Notes: a model not told the origin generated them from the sequence alone. Positions 25,070-33,781 are shown, counted from the stretch's first letter. The stretch is 64,000 nt of DNA from an uncultured Clostridia bacterium (GCA_947168885.1 CAMVNQ010000009.1:53354-117353); one strand, 5' to 3'. Translations and numbers: made by a program.

Positions 25070-26881
25070 ATGAAAAAGATCCGATTTCTTTCAGCCATTA
25101 CAGCACTTATATTGAGTATAACACTTGCGGGGTGCTCTGTAAGCTCTGAGCAGCAGACCGCTGCCCGGAGTGAAACCACCGCTGCCCAGAGCGAAACCAC
25201 TTCTGTGCAGGAAACTGTCTCGCTGTCGGAAGCATTTACCGAAACACCGGAGACTGTCGTAACATCCGAGACCGCGGACACGACAGCCGTGGCATCTTCC
25301 GAAAACGAGGCAAAAAGCGCGGGTCTGCGGTATTCCCCGGGTGTCGGGACACTGAACGATGAGCCGGATACTGCCGTTCGACGCAAAGCAAACAACGTAA
25401 AGCAGATCGTCGGGACAATGTACGACGGGACTCCTGTGAACGAGAATTTCTACTACTATCGCTGTGCGCTCAACAATTCCGGCAAAACCGCCTATGACAC
25501 AATACACGCGGGTCTGCTTACCGGCACGAAAACGATAAAGCTCTCCACACCGCTCAGCATTTCCGACGTAGATATTGTATATTACAGCGTTCTTTACGAC
25601 GACCCGGAGATAGTTTGGGCAGAACCCGGATATAATTACACATACAACAATTATGGAAACGTGACTTCGATCTCGCCGATGTACAATAAGCTTGCAAAGG
25701 ATATTTCCGGCGCGAAGAAGGCTCTCGAAAAAAGCGTATCCGGTGCTCTTGCGGTGATGTGGAAGCTCCCGAACAACATCGAAAGATCGAAGTACGCTCA
25801 CGATTATCTGACCCATTATGTCGATTATGTCGAGAATGACCTCGATCAGAATGCATACAGCGCCCTTGTGCAGCATAAAACAGTCTGCGCGGGATATTCT
25901 CAGGCTTTCGCATATATGATGCAGAAAATGGGTGCACCCTGTGCCGTTGTCATCGGATACGCCGGCGAGGATCACGCGTGGAACATCGTTATGCTGAACG
26001 GTGAAAGCTATGTCACGGACGTAACGTGGGACGACCCATATAACAACCCGCCGAATACATACTATTACGATTACTTCAACATAACAAGTTCACAGATGTC
26101 ACGTGACCACACACTCCAGTCACCTTCTACCTATCTCCCTCTCGCAAAAGGTACTTACGCTTCGTATAAGAACTATTTCCGCGGAAACGCGTACGGGACC
26201 AACTTCAACAATCCGACTATCATAGACGGCAGCACACCCACTGTAACAACGACCAAACCTGTAACCACAACAAAACCCGTCACGACCACAAAGCCTTCTA
26301 CCACAACCAAGCCGCACACTACCACAACGTTCAACTGGGACAGCTACTGGGACGACGACTGGTGGAACGACCCTGACTGGTGGTACACTACAACGACCAC
26401 TAAGCCTCCGGTATATACTACAAAGCCGACGACCACCACGACGTACAACTGGGACAACTGGTGGGACGATGACGATTACTGGGACGACGATGATTACTGG
26501 GACGATGACTGGTGGAACAACAACAATAATAATAACAACAATTACTGGAACAATAACTGGGACGACTGGAACTATGATTTCGGTCAGATAGGCAACAATT
26601 ATAATTACAACTACGATTACAGCGATTATTTCGACGATTACTACTATCGTTCCGGAAAAAGCAGCGACGACGGCTGGTGGAACTATCTCGACCCGTACTG
26701 GACGAAGAGCGACTGGACAAACGAGGGCGACGGGCTCTGGAGCATAACCGACGAAGAATCCGGATTCATCTATATGTATGATGAAGAGAGCGGACTGTTC
26801 TTCAGCGCAGACGAAGACGGCAGCCTCTACTGGTACGACAGCAGTACAAACGACTGGGAATTATACGATGATGCAGCTTAA
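25070..26881 (+). CDS. Transglutaminase-like lipoprotein with Trp/Asp/Asn-rich tail
   Basis: 603 residues. Signal peptide with lipobox LAGC; a Ser/Thr/Glu-rich stalk; a transglutaminase/protease-like domain with the Cys-His-Asp triad in TVCAGYSQ (Cys about 273), EDHAWN (His about 302) and YVTDVTWDD (Asp about 317). Then Thr-Lys-Pro linkers of the Ruminococcus type, a low-complexity tract of Trp, Asp, Asn and Tyr (about 420-540) and a short C-terminal beta region. Such domains cleave or cross-link peptides at the cell surface; the target is unknown. The Trp/Asp-rich tail may bind carbohydrate or metal (guess). AAGGAG precedes ATG 25070. Its 3' end overlaps the nitrilase start by 14 bases. Confidence 0.85.
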   Translation: MKKIRFLSAITALILSITLAGCSVSSEQQTAARSETTAAQSETTSVQETVSLSEAFTETPETVVTSETADTTAVASSENEAKSAGLRYSPGVGTLNDEPDTAVRRKANNVKQIVGTMYDGTPVNENFYYYRCALNNSGKTAYDTIHAGLLTGTKTIKLSTPLSISDVDIVYYSVLYDDPEIVWAEPGYNYTYNNYGNVTSISPMYNKLAKDISGAKKALEKSVSGALAVMWKLPNNIERSKYAHDYLTHYVDYVENDLDQNAYSALVQHKTVCAGYSQAFAYMMQKMGAPCAVVIGYAGEDHAWNIVMLNGESYVTDVTWDDPYNNPPNTYYYDYFNITSSQMSRDHTLQSPSTYLPLAKGTYASYKNYFRGNAYGTNFNNPTIIDGSTPTVTTTKPVTTTKPVTTTKPSTTTKPHTTTTFNWDSYWDDDWWNDPDWWYTTTTTKPPVYTTKPTTTTTYNWDNWWDDDDYWDDDDYWDDDWWNNNNNNNNNYWNNNWDDWNYDFGQIGNNYNYNYDYSDYFDDYYYRSGKSSDDGWWNYLDPYWTKSDWTNEGDGLWSITDEESGFIYMYDEESGLFFSADEDGSLYWYDSSTNDWELYDDAA

Positions 26882-27716
26882 GATCGCACTTTTGCAATTG
26901 CTCCCCGAAAGCAGCCTCGGTGCGCAGTACAACAAGGGGAAAGCCGCCTGCGAGAAGGCAAAGGAGATGGGCGCGGACATAGCGCTCTTTCCCGAGATGT
27001 GGAGCGACGGATATTATCTGCCGCAGGACGAGTGTGAGCTTAACTCCCTCACGATAAGCAGAGACAGCGATTTTATCACCGGCTTCCGCAATACCGCGAA
27101 ACAGCTCGGGCTCGCTATTGGTATAACGTTTCTCGAAAAGCACGAGCCTAAACCGCTGAACTCATTTATCCTGTTCGACCGTACCGGCGCGGAAGTGCTG
27201 TATCACGCAAAAGTCCATACCTGTGCATTCGACCTCGAAAGGGTATTGGACGGCGGTGACGATTTCCGTGTTGCAGTGCTCAATACCGCTGTCGGACCGG
27301 TAAAGGTCGGTGCGATGATATGCTTTGACCGCGAATTTCCTGAGAGCGCAAGGATACTGATGCTCAAAGGTGCGGAGCTGATACTCGCGCCGAACGCCTG
27401 TCCTATGGAGATAAACCGGCTTTCGACGCTTCGCACGAGAGCTTACGAGAATATGCTCGCAATAGCGACCTGTAATTATCCTGCGGGACAACCGGACTGC
27501 AACGGTCATTCGACGCTCTTCGACGGAGTGTCGTGGCTTCCCGACGAGCCCGGATCACGCGATATGTGCGTATTCGAGGCTCCGGAAGCAGAGAGCATTT
27601 ATATTGCTGAACTCGACCTCGGGTTGCTCCGGAAGCATCGCGAGAGAGAAATTATGGGCGACAAATTCCGCCGCCCCGATAAATACGGTATATTGACCGA
27701 AAACCGGTGCATCTGA
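26868..27716 (+). CDS. Carbon-nitrogen hydrolase (nitrilase superfamily)
   Basis: 282 residues with the complete catalytic set Glu43 (LFPEMW), Lys115 (YHAKVH) and Cys152 (GAMICFDREFPE). It hydrolyses an amide or nitrile bond; the class resembles omega-amidase or N-carbamoyl-amine hydrolases, but the substrate is not determined. The start is a double ATG at 26868/26871 inside the last codons of the transglutaminase-like gene, so it is probably translationally coupled; the Shine-Dalgarno is weak. The stop lies inside the left arm of its terminator hairpin. Confidence 0.87.
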   Translation: MMQLKIALLQLLPESSLGAQYNKGKAACEKAKEMGADIALFPEMWSDGYYLPQDECELNSLTISRDSDFITGFRNTAKQLGLAIGITFLEKHEPKPLNSFILFDRTGAEVLYHAKVHTCAFDLERVLDGGDDFRVAVLNTAVGPVKVGAMICFDREFPESARILMLKGAELILAPNACPMEINRLSTLRTRAYENMLAIATCNYPAGQPDCNGHSTLFDGVSWLPDEPGSRDMCVFEAPEAESIYIAELDLGLLRKHREREIMGDKFRRPDKYGILTENRCI

Positions 27717-27731
27717 CCGACGCACCGGTTT
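27701..27731 (+). terminator. Terminator overlapping the nitrilase stop
   Basis: A 10-bp stem (AAACCGGTGC and complement) with 11-base loop and a run of T. Confidence 0.85.
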
Positions 27732-27807
27732 TTTTACTGCCCGACCTTGATACGGCTGCTTTCCGGTGATGCGAAGCGGAATACCGGAAAACGCAACAAC
27801 AAGTTGC

Positions 27808-27836
27808 TTGATTTTCGGCATACACTGTGTTATAAT
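27808..27836 (+). promoter_or_regulatory. Promoter of the XRE gene
   Basis: TTGATT (27808-27813), 17 bases, TATAAT (27831-27836) with TGT extension. Confidence 0.78.
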
Positions 27837-27854
27837 CTCATTGAGGTGATGAAC

Positions 27855-28619
27855 ATGGCAAAAAAAAACATAATACATGAACTCCGCACAAAGAACGGAC
27901 TTTCGCAGGACGCGCTCGCAGAAAAAGTTTATGTCACAAGACAGGCAGTTTCACGATGGGAAAACGGCGAGACTGTCCCGAACACCGAAACGCTTAAACT
28001 GCTTTCAAAGCTGTTCAATGTTTCTATCAACACCATTCTCGGTTCACCGCGTAAACTTGTATGCCAGTGCTGCGGTATGCCGCTTGAAGACGCTATGGTA
28101 AGCAGGGAGAAAGACGGTTCGTTCAACGACGATTACTGCAAATGGTGCTATGCCGACGGCGAGTATATGTACAGCAGTATGGACGATCTTATCGAGATCT
28201 GTGTAAAGAATATGGCAAACGACGAGCACCCCGAAAAGGAAGTACGCGCTTACCTCAAAGATATGCTCCCGCAGCTCGATTACTGGAAGCGCTACAAAGA
28301 GCTCGGCGGCGACGGAAAATTTGAGGAATTCAAACAGAAGCTCATTAACGAGATAAACGCGCTGAATATCGAGGGGCTTCCGAAGGTTGAAAAGCTTAAC
28401 GCGCTTGTCGGGAGCTATGTCAATCTTGAATACAGACTTCCGAACGGAAGCATGGTGAAATTTCTTGACGACAACGCCACATACCTCGGGAACCAGCTCG
28501 AATGCGAGTTCGGCGGCGACAGGTGCTTCGGCGTTCTCGCGAATATGGATTTCATTCTTGTCTGCACTTACGAAACGAACGGCATGAATCCGGAACTTGT
28601 GATGTACAAAAAGAGATAA
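27855..28619 (+). CDS. XRE-family regulator with zinc-ribbon domain
   Basis: 254 residues. Residues 3-62 are a lambda-repressor-like helix-turn-helix (LSQDALAEKVYVTRQAVSRW). A putative zinc ribbon follows, with Cys70, Cys72, Cys73 and Cys95, Cys98 (CQCCGMPLE, YCKWC), of the kind found in Firmicutes small-molecule-sensing proteins. The C-terminal 100 residues are a compact alpha/beta region, unrecognised. GAGGTG lies six bases before ATG 27855; upstream in-frame Met codons are in or before the -10 box and are excluded. Monocistronic. Targets unknown. Confidence 0.82.
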   Translation: MAKKNIIHELRTKNGLSQDALAEKVYVTRQAVSRWENGETVPNTETLKLLSKLFNVSINTILGSPRKLVCQCCGMPLEDAMVSREKDGSFNDDYCKWCYADGEYMYSSMDDLIEICVKNMANDEHPEKEVRAYLKDMLPQLDYWKRYKELGGDGKFEEFKQKLINEINALNIEGLPKVEKLNALVGSYVNLEYRLPNGSMVKFLDDNATYLGNQLECEFGGDRCFGVLANMDFILVCTYETNGMNPELVMYKKR

Positions 28620-28624
28620 ACAAA

Positions 28625-28655
28625 CCCGACCGGTGATGATACTTCTCCGGCCGGG
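28625..28655. terminator. Hairpin between convergent genes
   Basis: CCCGACCGG and CCGGCCGGG pair with one central mismatch; tails are short. It separates the XRE gene and the DinB-like gene. Confidence 0.6.
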
Positions 28656-28668
28656 TCTCTGTATATGT

Positions 28669-29325
28669 TCATTTTTTCAGCTTGTCTCTTATCTTTATAC
28701 ACGCTTCGGCGTGCATTATCCAGTGTCTTGAAAACGGCATACGAAGCAGTCCGCAGACATCTTTTCCGCACCAGTAATCTATGAGCCATACCGCGTCTTC
28801 GCGGCTGCTTACGACATTCAGTTTTATCAGCTCTTCCCTTCTCTCCTGCGATATCCTCCGCTTCATTTCAGCGAACGTAAGGCGGTTGATGATACTGTCA
28901 GCGCTGTTCTTTTCCTCGGAAATATAGTTATACAGTTCATCTGTATCGAGTTTTTCCGAAAAATCGGACATCTCGCTTTTGGTAAGCTCGTTTCCTGTCG
29001 TTATTATCGGCGAAGCCGTGCGCGACTTGTACCCTCCGGAGAAGAAAACCTGTTCATCACCGTTTATTAAGGTGTGCGCGACAATATCCTCGATACGGAA
29101 GATATGCCACAGCGACCACACTATCGTTGTGCTGTGATTTCCGTTTGCGTTCGGAAACGGAAGTGCGCGGAGATCCGCACACGGTATGTCGTCCCTGAAT
29201 GACAGCAAAACGTCCATTATCTGCCTGCGCAGTTCGATCAGCGTCCCGATGCCGTCATCGAACGTATCCTGCTTCTTCAGCTGAAGCTGCATCTTTTTAT
29301 TAAGCTCTGACCAGTTCTTATTCAT
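28669..29325 (-). CDS. DinB-like four-helix protein
   Basis: 218 residues, all-helical. It shows the DinB/DfsB-type pattern of spaced metal-binding His: WSLWHIFRIED (about 70-80) and SRHWIMHAEACIKI (about 198-211). DinB-family proteins include thiol S-transferases and many uncharacterised members; here enzyme activity is only a possibility. A strong promoter (29355-29383) is back-to-back with that of the esterase. Confidence 0.72.
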   Translation of the reverse strand: MNKNWSELNKKMQLQLKKQDTFDDGIGTLIELRRQIMDVLLSFRDDIPCADLRALPFPNANGNHSTTIVWSLWHIFRIEDIVAHTLINGDEQVFFSGGYKSRTASPIITTGNELTKSEMSDFSEKLDTDELYNYISEEKNSADSIINRLTFAEMKRRISQERREELIKLNVVSSREDAVWLIDYWCGKDVCGLLRMPFSRHWIMHAEACIKIRDKLKK

Positions 29326-29354
29326 ATTCTTCCCCCTATGCAGTCTCTTATTTC

Positions 29355-29383
29355 ATTATAACGTACAACTAAGCTTCTGTCAA
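29355..29383 (-). promoter_or_regulatory. Promoter of the DinB-like gene
   Basis: Minus strand TTGACA (29378-29383), 17 bases, TATAAT (29355-29360). Confidence 0.82.
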
Positions 29384-29428
29384 TAGGGCATACAATCTGA
29401 ACCGTAAATACAGGCTATACCCCTTATG

Positions 29429-29457
29429 TTGACGATGACGAAGATATGTGATATAAT
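29429..29457 (+). promoter_or_regulatory. Promoter of the esterase operon
   Basis: TTGACG (29429-29434), 17 bases, TATAAT (29452-29457) with TGA extension. The leader is about 105 bases. Confidence 0.8.
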
Positions 29458-29569
29458 AATGGCAGGACATCTTAAAGACGTTGTCTGAGGCACCGCAGTG
29501 AAGCGGCATATAATGTACGGCGACAGGTTTTGATAAAAGTACGGGACCTGACAAAGAACGGAGAATATC

Positions 29570-30694
29570 ATGTCTGACAAGAACACATTGAAAGTGCCTG
29601 AAGGTTATGCTTCGGGAGAATATGCTGTCGGAACCTTCTGCTTTACCGTTGTCGATAAGGACAGGAAAAAGGTCATCGGTGACGGGAACGAGGACAGAAA
29701 GATAGCTGTAAGAATGTATTATCCTGTCAAAAAAGAAGCTGTTTCCGGAAAGACCTATGCGCGGCTGTTTTCGGACGCTAAAAAGAATGCGGTTATAAAA
29801 GCGTTTCATATAAGGAACATCAACGAAGACCTGAACTACGCCGAATTCTATGAAGATGTGCCGATAGCTTCTGGCCGTAAATTCCCGCTGATAATGTTCA
29901 GTCACGGATATGGGTCGTATGTCGAATCGAACTCTTTCCTGCTGTGCGCACTTGCGAGCCGCGGATATATCATAGCGTGCGTCGGACACGCGCACGAAGC
30001 TGTCGAGAACGATTATGACGACGGAAGCACAGATCTTCTGGACAAGCGAATATCAAAAGCGATGTACACAAGTTTTATCGGTGCTCTGTTCGCACAGAAC
30101 AAACTGCTGAAGAAAAGCAAGGATCCGAGAACGGCATTAAAGGATTTTGACGCGTTCCAGCAAAAGTACACTCCGTTTCTGATCGGAAGGGTCGGAGAAT
30201 GGAGAAAGGATATTGAAAAGGCGCTTGAAGCCGTCAAGGAAAGGTGGTCGGAAAGCATAGACTTTTCCCGCGGCATCGGCGCTTCCGGACATTCACTCGG
30301 CGGTTGCATCGCGTATAACCTTTGCAGATACAACAACGAATTCAGCTGCGGCATCAACATAGACAGCGCGCTTTTCGGCGAATACCAGAAAAAGACAATG
30401 ACAAGGCCGTTCTGTCAGATAAGCTGCAGAGAAAATCTCAACGTTGAGACAAGACCATTTTTTGACACTGTCGCGGACACATATCATGTTGTTTTTGAGG
30501 ATATGAAGCATCTCGGATTTACCGACGCGAAATTCTTCATTCCCGTTAAATTCATTTCGGGCAAGCTCCCGCCGGAGGAAATGTTCAGGCATCTTGTTTA
30601 CTGCCACACAACGTTATTCGACAAATACCTCAAGGGCGAGGACATCAATTTCGACAGCCTGCCGTCCGGCAAGGTAAGTTATATTAAACTGTGA
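29570..30694 (+). CDS. Alpha/beta hydrolase, PAF-acetylhydrolase-like
   Basis: 374 residues. The oxyanion strand FPLIMFSHGYGS, the nucleophile elbow GHSLGG (Ser about 241), Asp in CGINIDSALFG and a late His (DMKHLGF) match platelet-activating-factor acetylhydrolase / dienelactone hydrolase-like enzymes. It lacks a signal peptide, so it should cleave a small ester inside the cell; the substrate is unknown. GGAGA precedes the ATG. It is followed after 25 bases by the YjbR-EVE gene. Confidence 0.82.
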   Translation: MSDKNTLKVPEGYASGEYAVGTFCFTVVDKDRKKVIGDGNEDRKIAVRMYYPVKKEAVSGKTYARLFSDAKKNAVIKAFHIRNINEDLNYAEFYEDVPIASGRKFPLIMFSHGYGSYVESNSFLLCALASRGYIIACVGHAHEAVENDYDDGSTDLLDKRISKAMYTSFIGALFAQNKLLKKSKDPRTALKDFDAFQQKYTPFLIGRVGEWRKDIEKALEAVKERWSESIDFSRGIGASGHSLGGCIAYNLCRYNNEFSCGINIDSALFGEYQKKTMTRPFCQISCRENLNVETRPFFDTVADTYHVVFEDMKHLGFTDAKFFIPVKFISGKLPPEEMFRHLVYCHTTLFDKYLKGEDINFDSLPSGKVSYIKL

Positions 30695-30719
30695 GCTTCG
30701 CGGCAGAAAGGCGGATAGT

Positions 30720-31472
30720 ATGAAAAAGTTACCAAGAAATGAAGTCTGTACATATATAGGCAGCAAATATAACGCAGAGCCGGAATATCTCTGGGAACGC
30801 TTTCCTGGCTACGCCGTTTTCAGGCATTCGGACAACAGCAAATGGTTCGCGATAATAATGAACGTCGGCAGAGATAAGCTCGGACTCGCAGGAAACGATA
30901 AGACCGATATAATCAACGTAAGGATAAGCGACCCTCTGCTCGCAGATATGCTTATGCAGGAAAAAGGATTCTTCCGCGGTTATCACATAAGCCGCGGGAA
31001 CTGGATATCCGTACTTCTTGACGGGACAGTTCCTCTGAAAAGAATATACGCTCTTATCGACGAAAGCTATAAATCTACCGCGTCCGCGAAGAAAAAGCAG
31101 CAGCTTCGCCCGCCGAAGGAATGGCTTATCCCCGCAAACCCGAAATACTATGATATAGTTCACGCGTTCGACAGCAGAGACACGATCGAATGGAAACAAG
31201 GCAGCGGCATCAGGAAAGGCGATACTGTCTTTATGTACGTCGGCGCACCCGTATCTGCTGTTCTGTATAAGTGCACCGTAACGGAGACAGACATTCCGTA
31301 TGATTACAGCGACAAAAATCTCACGATCAGTAGCCTTATGCGCATAAAGCTCGAAAAGCGCTATCCGCCGGAGCAGTTCACCTTTGCAAGACTCGGCGAG
31401 GAATACGGGATATTCGCGGTAAGAGGACCGCGTGGGATACCCAATTCACTTAGTACGGCTCTGAGCCTCTGA
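30720..31472 (+). CDS. MmcQ/YjbR-like and EVE-like fusion protein
   Basis: 250 residues in two parts. Residues 1-115 fit the MmcQ/YjbR family (double-wing fold; GYAVFRHSDNSKWFAIIM, then KGFFRGYHISRGNWISVLLDG). Residues 138-245 look like an EVE/PUA-like domain (WLIPANPKYYDIVHAF, IRKGDTVFMYVGAP). EVE domains read modified bases in RNA or DNA, so this may be a nucleic-acid-modification sensor, but that is family-level inference. AAGGCGG precedes the ATG. Second gene of the esterase operon. Confidence 0.72.
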   Translation: MKKLPRNEVCTYIGSKYNAEPEYLWERFPGYAVFRHSDNSKWFAIIMNVGRDKLGLAGNDKTDIINVRISDPLLADMLMQEKGFFRGYHISRGNWISVLLDGTVPLKRIYALIDESYKSTASAKKKQQLRPPKEWLIPANPKYYDIVHAFDSRDTIEWKQGSGIRKGDTVFMYVGAPVSAVLYKCTVTETDIPYDYSDKNLTISSLMRIKLEKRYPPEQFTFARLGEEYGIFAVRGPRGIPNSLSTALSL

Positions 31473-31481
31473 ACATCAAAA

Positions 31482-31516
31482 ACCCGACTGAACGGCGGAA
31501 AGCCGCACAGTCGGGT
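31482..31516. terminator. Bidirectional terminator
   Basis: Arms ACCCGACTG (31482-31490) and CAGTCGGGT (31508-31516) enclose a smaller GCGG/CCGC hairpin; A run on the left, short T run on the right. It separates the YjbR-EVE gene from the convergent deformylase-like gene. Confidence 0.75.
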
Positions 31517-31520
31517 CGTT

Positions 31521-31934
31521 TCATATCAATATACCGTTGCAGTGGTCGATCTCGTGCTGTATTATCTGTGCAGGTCGGCCTGTAAATGTCTTTATCCGGA
31601 TTTCGGACTTCTCGTTCTTCCAGCGGACTTTTATGCTTTTATAGCGCTTTACGGGGCGTGGTTCGCCAATGAGCGACAGACAGCCCTCGGTCGTGTTATA
31701 CGGCTTGTCTGCCTTGATTATCTCCGGGTCGAACATAGTCATGTACTCACCGTCGTTGTCAAAAACTATAACGCGCCTGAGAACACCGATCATATTCGCC
31801 GCCATTCCCACACAAGTCTCTTTGTTCGCCGACAGAGTATCAAGAAGGTCTTGCGCGGTCTTTATGTCGTCTGCCGCAGAGGGTTCCGACTTTCTTGCAA
31901 GAAAAAGCGGGTCGTGTACTATCTCTCTTATCAT
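31521..31934 (-). CDS. Peptide deformylase-like protein, atypical motif 1
   Basis: 137 residues. Motif 2 EGCLS and motif 3 QHEIDHCNG, with the metal-binding Cys and two His and the catalytic Glu, are intact. Motif 1, normally GxGxAAxQ, reads VGMAANMIG, so the oxyanion-stabilising Gln is Met. The protein is also shorter than usual at the C-terminus. It may be a slow deformylase, a specialised paralogue, or act on other substrates; the housekeeping enzyme is probably elsewhere. It follows the nitroreductase gene by 18 bases, in one operon. Confidence 0.78.
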   Translation of the reverse strand: MIREIVHDPLFLARKSEPSAADDIKTAQDLLDTLSANKETCVGMAANMIGVLRRVIVFDNDGEYMTMFDPEIIKADKPYNTTEGCLSLIGEPRPVKRYKSIKVRWKNEKSEIRIKTFTGRPAQIIQHEIDHCNGILI

Positions 31935-31952
31935 ATCAAACTCCGCGGGTCA

Positions 31953-32480
31953 TCACCCGATAAAGAAGGCTCTGTTATCCTTGCGCGGTGCCGGCTCCGG
32001 CAGTTCACCGTCAATATAGCCTAAAGCGCAGTGACCTATGCCCTCCCAGTTACCCTCGACACCGAGGTCGGAAAGAAGCTTTTTATATTCGGGCATCTCG
32101 AATTCTTCCTTTGCACGGTGTATCCAGATACTGCCAAGTCCGAGAGAGTGAGCGGCAAGCATAAGATTACCCATAACGAGACTTCCGTCATAGATACCGG
32201 TGTTTATATCCTTGTTACCAAGAACAACAAGTATCGCCGGAGCTCCGTAAAACGGGTCAAATCCCTCGTCCCAGCCGCCGATCTTACGGTTTGCGTCCGA
32301 GAGCTTGTCGCGTACCGTCTTGTCTGTTATCGCTATAACGATCGCACCCTGAAGTCCGCGCCCGTTCGCGGCGTAAAGACCGGCTTCGACGATCTGCTCA
32401 ATGTCTGCCTTCGGCGGCATATCGGGCTTGAACCTGCGTATGCTTCTGCGCTCTTTCATTGCTTTGATGATGTCATTCAT
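31953..32480 (-). CDS. Nitroreductase-family flavoprotein
   Basis: 175 residues. The FMN-binding N-terminus (MKERRSIRRFKPD), the LVMGNLMLAAHSLGLGSIWI segment (first 20 residues shown) and a C-terminal LGYIDGE match small nitroreductases that use NAD(P)H to reduce nitro or quinone compounds or other electrophiles. AGGAGG precedes ATG 32480 by seven bases; the frame runs 26 codons further without a ribosome site, into the promoter. First gene of an operon with the deformylase-like gene. Confidence 0.87.
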   Translation of the reverse strand: MNDIIKAMKERRSIRRFKPDMPPKADIEQIVEAGLYAANGRGLQGAIVIAITDKTVRDKLSDANRKIGGWDEGFDPFYGAPAILVVLGNKDINTGIYDGSLVMGNLMLAAHSLGLGSIWIHRAKEEFEMPEYKKLLSDLGVEGNWEGIGHCALGYIDGELPEPAPRKDNRAFFIG

Positions 32481-32513
32481 TTCGGTATCCTCCTTAATTT
32501 CAATATCATTTAT

Positions 32514-32542
32514 ATTATATTGCAGCCGATCATAATTGTCAA
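32514..32542 (-). promoter_or_regulatory. Promoter of the nitroreductase operon
   Basis: Minus strand TTGACA (32537-32542), 17 bases, TATAAT (32514-32519). Confidence 0.83.
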
Positions 32543-32574
32543 GCAAAAGATGAACCATATATTGTGCAAAGTTA

Positions 32575-32603
32575 TTGACTTTATCAGAGAATTGCGCTAT
32601 AAT
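32575..32603 (+). promoter_or_regulatory. Promoter of the GH43 gene
   Basis: TTGACT (32575-32580), 17 bases, TATAAT (32598-32603). Confidence 0.8.
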
Positions 32604-32640
32604 CTATTCAGCAGATTATTAATGAAACGGAGCTTTTACA

Positions 32641-33531
32641 ATGAAAAAAGGGCCGATAGCAACGAATATCTATACAGCAGACCCTGCGCCTATGGTCTGC
32701 GGCGACACACTTTATCTGTACACTACTCACGACGAGAACGAGCTTGTGAACGATTTCTACACGATGTATGACTGGCGCTGCTTTTCTACTAAGGATATGG
32801 AACACTGGACAGACCACGGGAAGATATTCTCGCTCGACGATATAGAATGGGCGGACGACCGCGCATGGGCTCCGCAGTGCATTGAGCGCAACGGAAAATT
32901 CTACCTCTACTGCCCCGTGCACAAAAAGGACAGCGGAATGGCGATAGCCGTCGGAGTCTCGGACTGCCCGACCGGTCCTTTCAAAGACCTCGGTTATCCG
33001 CTCATCGACGAGGGAGACTGGAACGACATCGACCCTACCGTGTTTATTGACGACGGTCAGGCGTATCTCTATTTCGGCAATCCGGAGCTGCGGTACGTCC
33101 TGCTCAACGAGGATATGATCTCTTATGACACGAAGACCGGCATAGTAAGAACACCGATGACTGTGGAGTCCTTCGGTAAAGGCAGTCACCAGACAGGCAC
33201 GACTTACGGCGAAGGACCGTGGTTCTATAAGCGGAACGGGCTTTACTATATGGTATTTGCCGCGTTTGCGGAAGGAGAGCGCAGAAACGAACACCTTGCC
33301 TACTCTACTTCCGTAAGCCCGACCGGGCCGTGGGAATACCGCGGTGTGCTCATGAAAGAGAGCTCATGCTTCACCAATCACCCCGGTATATGTGATTTTG
33401 ACGGCAAGAGCTGGCTTTTCTACCATACCGACGAACTCCCGGGCGGAAGCCTCTTCCACCGTTCTGTATGCGTTACCCAAATGCACTATAATGAGGACGG
33501 CTCGATACAGGAATGTTACAGAGATGAATGA
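32641..33531 (+). CDS. Glycoside hydrolase family 43, intracellular
   Basis: 296 residues, a single five-bladed propeller without signal peptide or binding module. Candidate catalytic residues: Asp14 (YTADPAPM, base), Asp131 (DIDPTVF, pKa modulator) and Glu191 (TYGEGPWF, acid). GH43 enzymes are inverting arabinofuranosidases or xylosidases, so it probably trims imported arabinoxylan oligosaccharides; the exact specificity cannot be told. GGAG precedes the ATG. Monocistronic with no adjacent sugar transporter. Confidence 0.87.
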   Translation: MKKGPIATNIYTADPAPMVCGDTLYLYTTHDENELVNDFYTMYDWRCFSTKDMEHWTDHGKIFSLDDIEWADDRAWAPQCIERNGKFYLYCPVHKKDSGMAIAVGVSDCPTGPFKDLGYPLIDEGDWNDIDPTVFIDDGQAYLYFGNPELRYVLLNEDMISYDTKTGIVRTPMTVESFGKGSHQTGTTYGEGPWFYKRNGLYYMVFAAFAEGERRNEHLAYSTSVSPTGPWEYRGVLMKESSCFTNHPGICDFDGKSWLFYHTDELPGGSLFHRSVCVTQMHYNEDGSIQECYRDE

Positions 33532-33536
33532 AACCG

Positions 33537-33566
33537 GCCGCTGTCTGCATCGTCGCAGACGGCGGC
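33537..33566. terminator. Terminator after GH43
   Basis: GCCGCTGTCTGC pairs with GCAGACGGCGGC (one wobble), 6-base loop. Tails are weak. It also lies just past the stop of the small convergent gene. Confidence 0.6.
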
Positions 33567-33571
33567 TTCAA

Positions 33572-33745
33572 TTATTCGATCACCTCAAACATACCCATAA
33601 ATCCGCGAAGCTTCGTTCCTATGTCTGTTTCGGGCGGAAGCAGAGCCATAGCGACCTGAAAAGGTGATGTGCTTTCCGAGTCCGTCTGTTTCAGGAACGC
33701 GTAGTCGCCCTGTATATCTTCTACAATGAAATCATGCGGTTCCAT
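33572..33745 (-). CDS. Small 57-residue protein, DUF3006-like pattern
   Basis: An open frame starts at ATG 33745 with GGAGG eight bases upstream and ends in TAA at 33572. The sequence begins MEPHDFIVEDIQGDYAFLKQ and ends GMFEVIE. The order xVEDIxGDYAxLK, then ALLPPETDIGTKL, resembles small DUF3006 beta-barrel proteins (usually DRFEGDYAVLE, then LP, then GD), but the match is by pattern only. It lies downstream of the sigma-factor operon on the same strand, 83 bases after its last gene. Confidence 0.6.
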   Translation of the reverse strand: MEPHDFIVEDIQGDYAFLKQTDSESTSPFQVAMALLPPETDIGTKLRGFMGMFEVIE

Positions 33746-33781
33746 AAGAATACCTCCGGAAAATTGATGTTCAGCAGAAGT

